A DNA stretch of 64,000 nt from Geomicrobium sediminis (GTDB taxonomy: Bacteria; Bacillota; Bacilli; Bacillales; Marinococcaceae), in contig NZ_JAFBEC010000007.1 of assembly GCF_016908595.1 (NCBI RefSeq), positions 186,001-250,000 of the forward strand, read 5' to 3'. The translations under genes were made by a program, and so were the position numbers. The notes under the pieces are model-generated. The model searched no databases. It saw only the letters and a program-made list of their open reading frames with translations, and was not told the DNA's origin. Shown here piece after piece: positions 43,589 through 53,124 of the stretch (position 1 is its first letter; each line of letters begins with the position of its first letter).

Positions 43589-45085
43589 TTGAAGTCGGGA
43601 ACGGTCCACTATCCACTATTTAAACGGCAAGATATCGATGCATTTTTCGCGTTATTTCAAAACAACCTTGCAAACTTCGTTATTATTGCGGCTACGATGC
43701 TTACAATTGGATTTCCGGCGGACATCGTTTTTACGAAAGTGATTCCAGGAGCTGCAATTGCTGTTATTGCGGGAAACATTTATTACTCTTATCAAGCCAA
43801 GCGTCTTGCAGTGAAAGAAAACCGCTCAGACGTGACGGCTTTAGCGTATGGAATTAGTACGCCTGTTATGTTCGTTTTTCTTTTCGGAGTGCTTGCTCCT
43901 GCCTATACACTCACAGGCGGCAATGCTGAACTCGCCTTTCGCATCGGCTTAGCTGCATGTTTTATAAGTGGATTAATTGAAGTACTGATTTCCTTTAGTG
44001 GAAATTGGTTAACGAAGCACCTACCACGACCAGCAATGCTCGGAGCTTTAGCAGGTGTTGCCCTCACGTTTATAGCAGGTGAGATGCTTTTTGAAGTGTT
44101 CGCTCTACCTGTCGTCGGTTTAGTTGCACTATTTATTATTCTTCTTGGAATTCTTGGAAAAGTAGCGTTACCGTTTAATATTCCGTCTTCTTTATTCGCA
44201 ATTATCGTCGGAACGATACTAGCATTCTCATTAGGAGAGATTACGTTACAAGATGTGAGCACTGCGCTCGATCAAGTTGGCTTTTATCCATTTATTCCGA
44301 GTCTAGAAGTGTTCCACGGTTTCCAAGCTTTGTTTACCGGATTTGTAGGGCTACTTGCTGTTATCTTACCGATCACGCTTTACAATGCCGTTGAAACGAT
44401 GAACAACACTGCTGCCATGGCAGCTGAAGGCGATCGCTATGACGTTCGTGAATGCCAAGCTGTAGATGGTAGTGGTACGATTTTAGGTACATTTTTCGGT
44501 GGTGTTTTCCCAACAACGGTATACATCGCATCCATCGGCTCGAAATGGATGGGCGCTGGACGCGGTTATAGCTTATTAAATGGAATTGTCTTTTTTGTTG
44601 CTGCGATTTTCGGTTTAATTGGCGCACTATCTACCATTATCCCGACTGCAGCCGTTGCACCAATCTTAGTTTTTGCAGGTGTGAGTATGGTAGCGACCGC
44701 ATTCCATACGAATGCGAAGAAGTATTACCCTGCTGTCGTAATTGCCCTTCTTCCTTACGTTGCCAACTACATTATGACGCGTTTTCAAGGAGACGCAGCA
44801 CATGTTATTGATGGTATTTCAACAGGTTTAACACCTCTCGGTGAAGGGGCCATGTTCACAGGAATCGTACTAGGTGCAATTACGGTGTTTATTATTGATC
44901 ACCGATTTGATCAAGCTGCACTGTACGCGTTCTTCGGTGCTCTCCTTTCGTATTTCGGCTTTACTCATGCTTCAGAACTCGCCTTTAACGCTGCACCACC
45001 TTACACATTAGCGTATCTCGTGCTCGTCGTATTGTTCGCATTTTATAGCATTCAAGCAAGACGTAACAAAATTAAACATCTCTAA
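43589..45085 (+). CDS. Purine/xanthine permease family protein
   Basis: 498 residues, about twelve membrane helices, NAT/NCS2-like fold: TALAYGISTPVMFVF near 85, LPRPAMLGALAGVALTF near 145, NAVETMNNTAAMAAEGDRYDV near 265, GVFPTTVYIASIG near 310. It is longer than, and not closely similar to, PbuX or PbuG as recalled, so no symbol is given. Riboswitch control with xpt predicts guanine, hypoxanthine or xanthine as substrate. A TTG start lies 8 bases after GAAGGGG. A strong terminator follows. Confidence 0.85.
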   Translation: MKSGTVHYPLFKRQDIDAFFALFQNNLANFVIIAATMLTIGFPADIVFTKVIPGAAIAVIAGNIYYSYQAKRLAVKENRSDVTALAYGISTPVMFVFLFGVLAPAYTLTGGNAELAFRIGLAACFISGLIEVLISFSGNWLTKHLPRPAMLGALAGVALTFIAGEMLFEVFALPVVGLVALFIILLGILGKVALPFNIPSSLFAIIVGTILAFSLGEITLQDVSTALDQVGFYPFIPSLEVFHGFQALFTGFVGLLAVILPITLYNAVETMNNTAAMAAEGDRYDVRECQAVDGSGTILGTFFGGVFPTTVYIASIGSKWMGAGRGYSLLNGIVFFVAAIFGLIGALSTIIPTAAVAPILVFAGVSMVATAFHTNAKKYYPAVVIALLPYVANYIMTRFQGDAAHVIDGISTGLTPLGEGAMFTGIVLGAITVFIIDHRFDQAALYAFFGALLSYFGFTHASELAFNAAPPYTLAYLVLVVLFAFYSIQARRNKIKHL

Positions 45086-45089
45086 CTCC

Positions 45090-45138
45090 AAAACCCTCGA
45101 AGAATCGAAGCGTATGTTGCGATTCTTCGAGGGTTTTG
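45090..45138. terminator. Strong terminator after the permease
   Basis: AAAACCCTCGAAGAATCG pairs perfectly with CGATTCTTCGAGGGTTTT over 12 bases. It separates the purine operon from the carotenoid genes. Confidence 0.92.
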
Positions 45139-45180
45139 TGTTAATCTGAAGCTCTACCAACCTAAAAAGGTGTGAATTGT

Positions 45181-45972
45181 TTGAACTCGAAAATTGATCT
45201 GGTTACTTTTCGTCTGTTTGTCTTTTGGTATACCGTCGGCATCTTTTTACTCACGTTTGATCTTGTACCCCCACCATTAGAATGGGCAAACGCCGTTTTT
45301 TTAATTTTGTGTGGGATTCTTGGTGGTTTTTACTTTATTCGTACATACGGCCTATTCATTGGTGGCGTTACGGTTGTCGTTATTATGGTGTTTTCGATCA
45401 CTGCAGAAGTATTTGGTGTTAGTACAGGTCTTCTTTTTGGAGATTATGATTATAATCCAGATTTCGGGCTCGTGTTTTTTAATGTACCGTTTACAATTGG
45501 CACTGCTTGGCTTATGGTAATCGCTACAACACACGCCCTCGTTTCACCGTGGTTTAGCCACGTAAAGTCCAGCGTTGTTAAAGGATTCGGATACGTATTA
45601 ACGGCAAGCCTTTTTGCTGTTGCTATTGACCTCGTGATCGACCCCGTCGCTTTTGAAGTCAAGACGTATTGGGAATGGGGCGGTACCGATGGCTTTTATT
45701 ACGGTATTCCATTTTCGAATTTTGTTGGTTGGTTTATCGTTGCTTTTGTTCTACACAGCTTTATTTATGTATTCTTTCATCTCGCACGAGTATGGGACAA
45801 ACAAGTTCACGCGTACTGGTGGCCTCGTACCGTTGCGCTGTTTTATATGATCGTTTTTATGTTTACCTTTTTATGTGCGGTCAACGGTTTATGGTTAGCC
45901 GCTATTTCAGGTGTTGTAACGATGGTTGTTGCTCGCTTGATAACAAATCGTTTTAACCGGAGTCATTTATGA
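45181..45972 (+). CDS. CruF-like carotenoid hydratase (DUF422 carotenoid biosynthesis protein)
   Basis: 263 residues, seven or so membrane helices. EVFGVSTGLLFGDYDYNPDFG near 75 and AVAIDLVIDPVAFEVKTYWEW near 143 are the CruF/DUF422 signatures. CruF adds water to a psi-end of an acyclic carotenoid, leaving a tertiary hydroxyl that can be glycosylated. The TTG start has AAAGGTG 9 bases upstream; a GTG three codons earlier overlaps that site. First of four genes linked by ATGA overlaps. No clear promoter was found in the 43 bases after the terminator. Confidence 0.85.
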   Translation: MNSKIDLVTFRLFVFWYTVGIFLLTFDLVPPPLEWANAVFLILCGILGGFYFIRTYGLFIGGVTVVVIMVFSITAEVFGVSTGLLFGDYDYNPDFGLVFFNVPFTIGTAWLMVIATTHALVSPWFSHVKSSVVKGFGYVLTASLFAVAIDLVIDPVAFEVKTYWEWGGTDGFYYGIPFSNFVGWFIVAFVLHSFIYVFFHLARVWDKQVHAYWWPRTVALFYMIVFMFTFLCAVNGLWLAAISGVVTMVVARLITNRFNRSHL

Positions 45973-46670
45973 TCAAAGCGAATAAAAGTCGTCTGTTTCA
46001 TGCAATTTTTCGCCCGTTTATGTTATGGCAATTCCGTAAAAACTTTTACGGCATACACGTTTTAGATGAGCGTATCAACAAACAACCTACGTCGCTTTTC
46101 GTGATGAATCATAGCAGTTGGTGGGATGGGTTGCTCTGTTTATTATTAAACGAAAAGCTGTTTAACAGTGATGCGTACATGATGATGGATGAAGAAGGCT
46201 TGCAGAAGTTTCCGTTTTTCCGACGTCTTGGTGCTTTTTCAATCAATTCCAAAGATCGAGGGAAATTGCGAACGAGTTATCGTTACACGCAATCATTGCT
46301 ACAATCCAAAAAGTCAGTATGGTTGTTTCCACAAGGAGAAGAACGTCATCAAGAACTTCGACCGTTAGCAGTCCAGCGTGGGGTCGTTCATTTTCATAAC
46401 AAAGCACCACATGGTGATGTTACGTTTATTAGTGCATACTATACGTTTTTAAGGGAACAAAAGCCTGAAGTTTTTATCCACGTACAAACGTGCACCCTGA
46501 CCCACACAACCATCGAAACATTTGAAGAACAGATGACTAGACAGCTAGATCGTCTACGCAATTCGGTGATTACAGGTAATCTTCAACAATTTGAAACGTT
46601 CGTTGCAGGAAGAAGGACGATAAGTGAATGGTTTCAGACGCTATCACGTAGATCGGAGAGAAAGCAATGA
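45969..46670 (+). CDS. PlsC-type acyltransferase of the carotenoid operon
   Basis: 233 residues. The HxxxxD motif is in NHSSWWDG near 42-48, and FPQGEERH near 120 is the acyl-acceptor motif. The family normally makes phosphatidic acid, but the place between cruF and crtQ suggests it acylates the sugar of a glycosylated carotenoid, the job of CrtO in staphyloxanthin synthesis. It is not obviously CrtO itself. ATGA overlaps join it to both neighbours. Confidence 0.82.
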   Translation: MIKANKSRLFHAIFRPFMLWQFRKNFYGIHVLDERINKQPTSLFVMNHSSWWDGLLCLLLNEKLFNSDAYMMMDEEGLQKFPFFRRLGAFSINSKDRGKLRTSYRYTQSLLQSKKSVWLFPQGEERHQELRPLAVQRGVVHFHNKAPHGDVTFISAYYTFLREQKPEVFIHVQTCTLTHTTIETFEEQMTRQLDRLRNSVITGNLQQFETFVAGRRTISEWFQTLSRRSERKQ

Positions 46671-47770
46671 TTGTCTCACTATGCTTGTTGTTAGTGTTGC
46701 TGTTCATATGGACGGTTGTAAATGGCGTATTTATGCCTCGTCTGACGTATTCAGCGAATGAGAAGAATGCGTCGTGCGTGAGTATTCTCGTGCCAATGCG
46801 TAATGAAGAGCGTAACGTAAAAACATTATTGTCTAGTTTATACGAAGCAATGCCTGCCAATAGTGAACTAATCATTCTTGACGACCAATCCACCGACAAC
46901 ACACGTTCACTACTAGAATCAGGTTTGCAACGCTTTTCAAATGCATCGGTCATCGATGGCGCTCCCCTTCCATCTGGCTGGATCGGAAAAGTCCACGCTT
47001 GTCATCAGCTTTCAAAGAGAGCGAACGGTGACTATTTGTTGTTTTTAGATGCCGATGTAACCATCCGCCCGAAAACGATTGAAGCAAGCATTCAACTGCT
47101 ACTCAAAAAACGTGCTGGATTTCTATCAGGCTTTCCTAAGTTCATTAAGAAAGGGATTCTCGGATACTTGCTTATTCCGTTGCAACACTTTCTCGTTGGT
47201 TTTCACTTGCCACTTTACCTTGCCAATCATTCTTCCATGATAAAAGCAAGTGCTGCTCATGGGAGCTTTATGATGTTTACGAAAACCGCATACGAAAAAG
47301 CAGGTGGGCATGAAGGAGTTAGAGGTGAAATTGTAGACGACGTTGCACTCATGCGTGCTGTAAAACGAAGTGGTAACCGAGCGATATTAGCTAACATTAC
47401 AGATTATGTTGACTGCTATATGTACGACACGAACCGTGAAGTATGGGATGGATTTACGAAAAACGTCTTTACAGGTATTGGTCGCTCTTATGTTCTTGCA
47501 CTTGTACTTACTCTTTTTTACACGATAACGTTCATTGCTCCATTTGTTATTGCCATATATGGTGTCGTTACGTTGAACAGTTGGTTACTCATCCCTTACG
47601 GAGTTGTAGTACTCATTCGACTCGCGATCGACCTACGAGTAAAAGAATCACCACTACTCTCTTTATTTCACCCGATTGCCATCCTATGTTTACTTGCGCT
47701 ATTACTACGTTCCATGTACGTAAATACACGTTCAAAAGGATACACATGGAAAGGACGGACGTATCAATGA
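46667..47770 (+). CDS. CrtQ-like family 2 glycosyltransferase
   Basis: 367 residues. One N-terminal membrane helix, a GT-A domain with VPMRNEERNV, ILDDQSTDNT and the DxD-type LDADVTI near 125, GEIVDDVALMRAVK near 225, then two to three C-terminal helices. The architecture and length match CrtQ, the glucosyltransferase of C30 carotenoids. Acceptor prediction: a diapocarotenoid hydroxyl (from CruF) or carboxyl. Confidence 0.85.
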   Translation: MIVSLCLLLVLLFIWTVVNGVFMPRLTYSANEKNASCVSILVPMRNEERNVKTLLSSLYEAMPANSELIILDDQSTDNTRSLLESGLQRFSNASVIDGAPLPSGWIGKVHACHQLSKRANGDYLLFLDADVTIRPKTIEASIQLLLKKRAGFLSGFPKFIKKGILGYLLIPLQHFLVGFHLPLYLANHSSMIKASAAHGSFMMFTKTAYEKAGGHEGVRGEIVDDVALMRAVKRSGNRAILANITDYVDCYMYDTNREVWDGFTKNVFTGIGRSYVLALVLTLFYTITFIAPFVIAIYGVVTLNSWLLIPYGVVVLIRLAIDLRVKESPLLSLFHPIAILCLLALLLRSMYVNTRSKGYTWKGRTYQ

Positions 47771-49206
47771 AACGAGTTGTTATTATTGGTGCCGGACTTG
47801 GCGGATTGTCTGCAGCCATCTATTTAAGTCGAGACGGTTATGATGTTACGGTTTTAGAAAAACGCAACCAACCTGGTGGCAAGCTCCATAAGCAAACTGT
47901 CGGTGATGCGTCCTTTGACTTTGGCCCAAATACGATTACAATGCCTGACGTTTTCCAGGACGTTCTCACCTATGGCGGAGACGATGAGCCACTTCCATTC
48001 ATTAAACTTCAAGACCATACGATGAATTACTTTAAAAATGATGCACCACTACTCTTTTCAAGTGATGAACGTACGATGGAAGAACAGCTTTCTCAATCCG
48101 ATTACTCAGCATTTCAGCAGTACAAAAAAACAGTTGCTCGAATCTTTCACATGTCAAAAACACATTTTTTCACCCGTAGTTTTACAAGTTGGCGTGACTA
48201 TTTGAACCCACGCTTAGCGACCGCTTTAACAGCTGTAAAGCCGTTTACAACGATGCACGCGTTCCATCGCTCATTATTTAAAGATGAGCGACTCATTCAA
48301 GCACTTGATCGTTATGGGACGTATGTTGGTTCCTCTCCTTATCAAGTACCGGCTACATTTACGATGATTGCTCATTTAGAATTTAATGATGGCGTCTATT
48401 ACGTACAAGGAGGAAACACAAAGATTGCAAAACGATTAGAGTCATGTGCGAAAAATAATGGTGTGTCGTTTCACTACGGCGAAGAAGCAACCTCTCTTCG
48501 CACGCATGAGAAAAAAATCACCGAAGTTATTACACAAGCCGATCAATCTTATACTTGTGATCATGTCATTTTAAATGGAGACCTGTTAACACAAACGAGT
48601 ACGTTGTTAAAAACACCCCCTCCAGCTGAACGATCATTCACACCGTCATCATCAGCATTTGTGATGATGTTACGGAATAACCAACCTCAAAAGAACTTGC
48701 AACATCATCACCAAGTGTACTTCGCAGATAATTATAAACGTGAGTTTCATGAGCTTTTCAAAGCAAAACGATACGTAGATGAACCGACAATCTACATTAG
48801 CAACAGCAGTAGTACCGACCGTACTCAACGACGTCACGGAGATAACTTATACGTTCTAGTTAACGCACCTGCTTTATCAGATAGTCTCATTTACGACAGT
48901 GAAACGTATCGCTCACTGATCTTTAAACGCTTACAAACGTTTGGTGTGAATATAGAATATGATCAACAAATGAACACTTTCACTCCTATGGATATTGCCA
49001 GAGAGTTTGGCGCATACAAAGGCGCGATTTACGGACTCAGTTCAAATACATTACGTCAGGCATTTCTACGTCCTTTTAACGCATCAACTACGTTTAACAA
49101 CCTTACCTTTACCGGTGGCTCTACTCACCCAGGTGGTGGCTCACCGCTCGTCGTTTTAAGTGGTAAACTCGCCGCTAGCCATACGAAGAAAATGACAGTG
49201 CACTAA
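47767..49206 (+). CDS. CrtNb/CrtP-like diapocarotenoid oxidase
   Basis: 479 residues. FAD fold GAGLGGLSAA near 8, EKRNQPGGK, YVGSSPYQVPATFTMIAHLEF near 190 and a C-terminal GAIYGLSS...GGSTHPGGGSPLV, all closer to staphylococcal CrtP than to CrtN. CrtP-type enzymes oxidise the terminal methyl of 4,4'-diaponeurosporene to aldehyde or acid. The ATG overlaps the crtQ stop by 4 bases; the open frame upstream is only the crtQ coding region in another frame. Confidence 0.87.
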   Translation: MKRVVIIGAGLGGLSAAIYLSRDGYDVTVLEKRNQPGGKLHKQTVGDASFDFGPNTITMPDVFQDVLTYGGDDEPLPFIKLQDHTMNYFKNDAPLLFSSDERTMEEQLSQSDYSAFQQYKKTVARIFHMSKTHFFTRSFTSWRDYLNPRLATALTAVKPFTTMHAFHRSLFKDERLIQALDRYGTYVGSSPYQVPATFTMIAHLEFNDGVYYVQGGNTKIAKRLESCAKNNGVSFHYGEEATSLRTHEKKITEVITQADQSYTCDHVILNGDLLTQTSTLLKTPPPAERSFTPSSSAFVMMLRNNQPQKNLQHHHQVYFADNYKREFHELFKAKRYVDEPTIYISNSSSTDRTQRRHGDNLYVLVNAPALSDSLIYDSETYRSLIFKRLQTFGVNIEYDQQMNTFTPMDIAREFGAYKGAIYGLSSNTLRQAFLRPFNASTTFNNLTFTGGSTHPGGGSPLVVLSGKLAASHTKKMTVH

Positions 49207-49225
49207 CTTGTGCACTGTCATTTTT
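49190..49225. terminator. Bidirectional terminator between the two carotenoid units
   Basis: AAATGACAGTGCAC pairs with GTGCACTGTCATTT over 6 bases with T-runs on both sides. It serves the plus-strand cruF operon and the minus-strand crtM end. Confidence 0.92.
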
Positions 49226-50108
49226 AGCTTATTGCATTTTCAGTTCCTTCAATTTGGATTTGTTCAAGAATTAGTTTCTTTTCAGTTTGGTCGACGTACG
49301 AACGCTCATGAAATACATTGTACCCGTTGCTACGAACTTTATCGAGAATCTTCCAATACAAGTGCGCTGCAGCTTTCACCGAAAACCGGGAGTAAATTGG
49401 ATAATAATGAATCGTTCGTAATGCTTCTTCATATAACTCATCCGCTCTAGAAGCCATTTGCTCCCAGACCATTACAAAATCATCATTGACTGTTTTCGTT
49501 GTGATTGCTTCCATTGCCTTTGGATGCATGTTGAGTAAGGACTGTGGCACATACAAGCGATCAATCTCGTAATCTTCACCGATGTCTCGTAAAATGTTCG
49601 TTATTTGCATAGCAACGCCAAGCGCCACCGCACCGTCTTTCATCTCTTCGTACGATCGCTTAGGCGCTAAAATTGGTTGCAACATCAACCCAACACTACC
49701 GGCTACATAATATCCATACGTTTCTGTATGAGCAAGCGTAGCAAACCGTTGTTCTTCTAAGTCAAATTGTTGACCTTGTATCATATCTAAAAACGGTTCG
49801 TGTCTCATCGTAAACGTTTGAAAAACATCTTCCAATGCGATCCAGATATATGACGTTTCCTCTTTGTGTTCAACATGTCGTTGATTGTTTTCTAAGAACA
49901 ACTGAAATTCCCGTTCAAATTCGAGTAGTTGCTCTTTAGGGTTTGCCCCTTCATCAACAATGTCATCGGCGTATCTACAAAACGCATAAACCGCCCACAC
50001 CGCTTGTCGATTTGCCGTCGGTAAAGATTGAAAAGCTTTCGAAAACGTCTTACTATGTTTATCGATTTGAGTTTTACAGCGCTGATACGCTTCTCGTTTA
50101 CTAAGCAT
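49224..50108 (-). CDS. crtM: Dehydrosqualene (4,4'-diapophytoene) synthase CrtM
   Basis: 294 residues of the squalene/phytoene synthase family. The two diphosphate-binding motifs are DDIVD (48-52) and RDIGEDYEIDRLYVP near 174; both aspartate-rich sets are intact. It condenses two farnesyl diphosphates to the C30 carotenoid precursor. C30 rather than C40 is inferred from its CrtN-type partners. It overlaps the upstream crtN-like gene by 8 bases and ends the unit. Confidence 0.9.
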   Translation of the reverse strand: MLSKREAYQRCKTQIDKHSKTFSKAFQSLPTANRQAVWAVYAFCRYADDIVDEGANPKEQLLEFEREFQLFLENNQRHVEHKEETSYIWIALEDVFQTFTMRHEPFLDMIQGQQFDLEEQRFATLAHTETYGYYVAGSVGLMLQPILAPKRSYEEMKDGAVALGVAMQITNILRDIGEDYEIDRLYVPQSLLNMHPKAMEAITTKTVNDDFVMVWEQMASRADELYEEALRTIHYYPIYSRFSVKAAAHLYWKILDKVRSNGYNVFHERSYVDQTEKKLILEQIQIEGTENAIS

Positions 50109-51564
50109 GTGATCGCCGCTCCTTCATTTCCTTTGTTAGCAGATGATCTACGAGTAGTTGAGCGCCTTGCATGACAATTGGTATGCCGCCTCCTGGATGA
50201 ATGGACGCACCAACGGCATAGACATTTTTGTAGGCGTACGGTTGGAACTGAGGACGAAATACACCCGATTGTTTATATGATGGAGCAATTCCAAAGCTCC
50301 CTCCTGCAAACAGCCCTTCTAAAGCAGCGTCTTGTGGTGTTTTCACTTCAAACCATTCAATTCGCTCCCGTAAGCCTTCGTACTGTTGCTCAGCACGTTG
50401 CAATACTCGTTCGACATACTCTGCTTCATTGTCTAACGTCTCATTAACTGGTGCAGGTACAAGAAAATAAAGAACACTTTTCCCAGCTGGTGCCAACGTG
50501 TCGTCAATCATCGATGGATTAAACAGATAAAATGAAGGATTGTTATGCCATTTTTTCTCCTTAAAAACATCATTCATATGTTGCTCATGTTCATTACTCA
50601 TAAAGAATTGGTGAATATTCTGTTCGTCATACGCACCGTCAACCCCTGCATAAATGAGCAAACAACCAGATGATGGTTCATAGGTTCTCTTCGTCTTATG
50701 CGTTGTAAATAAACGGTCCATCATCGGCAAGTCACCATTGACGATCACTTCGTCAAAGTGTTGTAAACCTCCATGCTCCTCAACAATGCCTGTCGCAACA
50801 TTTCCTTCTGTAATCACTTCTTTGACCGCTGTTTTAAGCTTAATCGTAACGCCTCGACGTTCTAATTCTTGCTGTAAGATCTGTGCTAACTTGGCGTATC
50901 CACCTCTCACATACCAAATCCCGTCAGCATGTTCACTGTATGGAATTAATGAATAAAGAGCCGGCGTTGCTTTAGGATTGCCACCGATATAAAGGGATTG
51001 AAAACTGAACGCTTCTTGTAATCGTTTAGATTTAAAATATCGAGACGTCGTTTTATTCATTGACTCATACACGTGCATTTTTAAAAGTTTTCTCGTATTT
51101 TCTAACGTGAAAAATTGTTTGCGATCGACAAAAGCCTGGTCTAAAAACGCTTCTTTTCCGGAATTAAAGTTCTCTTTCATGACAGTCATGTATTTTTTGT
51201 AGCCTTCTTCTTCACCTGGATAATGACGCTTGATTTCTTCCATTTGTAACTGCTCGTCACTCCATTTATAAAACGTTTGACCGTCTTCATAATGCAAGGC
51301 ATACAATGGATCGCAACGGAGCATGTCAAGTTGCTCACAATCAATACCTGCACTTTCTAACAATGAAATTAATAAGTTCGGTAAAAGAACGATGGTCGGA
51401 CCTTCATCAACTTTATATCCATCGCGCTCTTTATAACGTAACCTGCCGCCTAGTCTTTCGTCTTTTTCATAAATCGTAATCGTACGCGTTGTGAGGTCTT
51501 CTTTCGTGAGGTTTAAAGCGGTCATCATACCACCGATTCCACCACCGATAATGGCTGTTTTCAA
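50101..51564 (-). CDS. CrtN-type carotenoid desaturase/oxidase (second copy)
   Basis: 487 residues. GGGIGGMMTALNL near 8, KVDEGPTIVLLPNLL near 54, FQSLYIGGNPKATPALYSLIPY near 190 and GASIHPGGGIPIVM near 463. It is of the CrtN/CrtNc group. One of this and the next gene should be the 4,4'-diapophytoene desaturase; the other may be a CrtNc-like oxidase acting on the chain end. The TTG start overlaps the upstream stop (TTGA) and has GAGGGA before it. Confidence 0.86.
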   Translation of the reverse strand: MKTAIIGGGIGGMMTALNLTKEDLTTRTITIYEKDERLGGRLRYKERDGYKVDEGPTIVLLPNLLISLLESAGIDCEQLDMLRCDPLYALHYEDGQTFYKWSDEQLQMEEIKRHYPGEEEGYKKYMTVMKENFNSGKEAFLDQAFVDRKQFFTLENTRKLLKMHVYESMNKTTSRYFKSKRLQEAFSFQSLYIGGNPKATPALYSLIPYSEHADGIWYVRGGYAKLAQILQQELERRGVTIKLKTAVKEVITEGNVATGIVEEHGGLQHFDEVIVNGDLPMMDRLFTTHKTKRTYEPSSGCLLIYAGVDGAYDEQNIHQFFMSNEHEQHMNDVFKEKKWHNNPSFYLFNPSMIDDTLAPAGKSVLYFLVPAPVNETLDNEAEYVERVLQRAEQQYEGLRERIEWFEVKTPQDAALEGLFAGGSFGIAPSYKQSGVFRPQFQPYAYKNVYAVGASIHPGGGIPIVMQGAQLLVDHLLTKEMKERRSHA

Positions 51565-53060
51565 ATTGAATCCCTCAACCTTCCATATGTTTTTTCAATG
51601 GCTTTCGCCGTGATGCGAGCAGATTCATAAATAGTCGGAAGTCCACTACCAGGGTGAGTTCCTCCTCCTACTAGCCAACAATTGTCAACGTCTTGGAATC
51701 GATTGTGCGGTCTAAAATACATCATTTGACTCAGCTGATGCCCGAGATTAAACGTTGCACCTTCATACACATTCATCTCCTGCTCCCAATCCTTTGGCGT
51801 ATAGATCGATAACACGTCTATGTCCGATTCTGAAAACGTGAAGTTTGTTTTTTGTTGCATTTTCTCGATCAGGTGATTGCTGTATGCGTTTTTTTCTTTG
51901 CTCCAATCAATTTGACTACGATTGTTCGGAACAGGAGCAAGCACGTATAGGCTCGATTGCCCATTTTTATCGACACTACTGTCGGAAACAGACGGATGGT
52001 GAACATAAAACGATGGATCTTTAGAGAGTACGAGCTTCTCACTAATCTCTTCCACGTTCTTTTTGTAGTCATTTGCAAAGTAAATGTTATGGTGGTTCGC
52101 ATTAAATGTTTTCTTTACGCCAAGATAGAGCATAAATGATGAACAAGATAACTGCTTATTCTTAAGCTTACGTGGTGTCCAACGGTTTAAGTCTTCTTCT
52201 TCAAACAATTCAGTAATGGCATGTCCGAAATCTGCATTTACAATGACTTGGTCGTAGTGGAAAGCTTCTCCTGACGATAGGGAAATGCCAATCGCTTTCT
52301 TATTCTTCGTCATCACTTTACTTACTTCTGTATGTGTAAATACGTTGCCACCATTTTCTTCAATAATCGTTTTCATTGCATTCGCAATCGACTGAAATCC
52401 CCCGATTGGATAGTAAACACCATATCGATGTTCCATATAGGATAAGATGCTAAAAGCGCCAGGGCATTTCCAAGGAGACATGCCGAGGTACTTCGATTGA
52501 AATGTAAACGATAATTTTAATCGCTCGTCTTTGAAAAATCGTGATAGTTCATCGTAAAGTGATCGACCGATCGATAAGTTAGGCAACGCTTTAATGGCTC
52601 TTTTGCTTACGTAATCACGCAACTGACGATGTTCCGTTTGAAGTACTGGTAACAACCGTTCCCACTTCTTCCCTGTCTCTTTCATGAAACGATCATAGCC
52701 GATTTCTTCTCCAGGAAACGCTTCTGCAATACGCTTTCTCGTAAGAGTCGGATCACTTGAAGGTTGAAACGTCAAATTAGGGAAAATCAAATCGTACATA
52801 GGATCGACGCGTTCTAGTTGGACGTAATCACTGAACACTCGTCCTGATGATGCAAACAACTCTTCTAAAATGAATGGCATCGATAGGAATGTTGGTCCTC
52901 GTTCAAATCGATAATCATCTATTGAAAAGTTCGAGGCTCTTCCCCCCACGACTCCATGCTTTTCAAAAACGTCTACGTGATATCCCCAACTTGATAACAT
53001 CATCGCTGCTGCTAATCCTCCAGGTCCAGCACCAACGACTGCAATACGCTTGTTATTCAA
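51561..53060 (-). CDS. crtN: CrtN-type desaturase (probable 4,4'-diapophytoene desaturase)
   Basis: 499 residues. GAGPGGLAAAMML near 9, RFERGPTFLSMPFI near 52, FQSKYLGMSPWKCPGAFSILSYME near 187, and HNIYFANDYKKNVEEISE...DPSFYVHHPSV...LYVLAPVP, which tracks staphylococcal CrtN closely. It introduces double bonds into 4,4'-diapophytoene. TTG start after GGGAGGAAAGA. First gene of crtN-crtN-crtM, behind a sigma-B-type promoter match. Confidence 0.85.
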   Translation of the reverse strand: MNNKRIAVVGAGPGGLAAAMMLSSWGYHVDVFEKHGVVGGRASNFSIDDYRFERGPTFLSMPFILEELFASSGRVFSDYVQLERVDPMYDLIFPNLTFQPSSDPTLTRKRIAEAFPGEEIGYDRFMKETGKKWERLLPVLQTEHRQLRDYVSKRAIKALPNLSIGRSLYDELSRFFKDERLKLSFTFQSKYLGMSPWKCPGAFSILSYMEHRYGVYYPIGGFQSIANAMKTIIEENGGNVFTHTEVSKVMTKNKKAIGISLSSGEAFHYDQVIVNADFGHAITELFEEEDLNRWTPRKLKNKQLSCSSFMLYLGVKKTFNANHHNIYFANDYKKNVEEISEKLVLSKDPSFYVHHPSVSDSSVDKNGQSSLYVLAPVPNNRSQIDWSKEKNAYSNHLIEKMQQKTNFTFSESDIDVLSIYTPKDWEQEMNVYEGATFNLGHQLSQMMYFRPHNRFQDVDNCWLVGGGTHPGSGLPTIYESARITAKAIEKTYGRLRDSI

Positions 53061-53124
53061 TCTTTCCTCCCTCTGTCGTACCTTTTGAACTACAACGATG
53101 TACTTGTATTACATTTACAAGTTA

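Noticed and set aside
45100-45180. Sigma-B or sigma-A promoter directly ahead of cruF
   Set aside because: No GGGTA -10 is present, and the best TTGCGA/TAATCT pair has a 19-base spacer and lies in the terminator. How the cruF unit is transcribed remains open.
47443-47766. N-terminal extension of the crtNb-like gene
   Set aside because: This stretch is the end of crtQ read in another frame; the FAD-binding N-terminus begins at the ATG at 47767.
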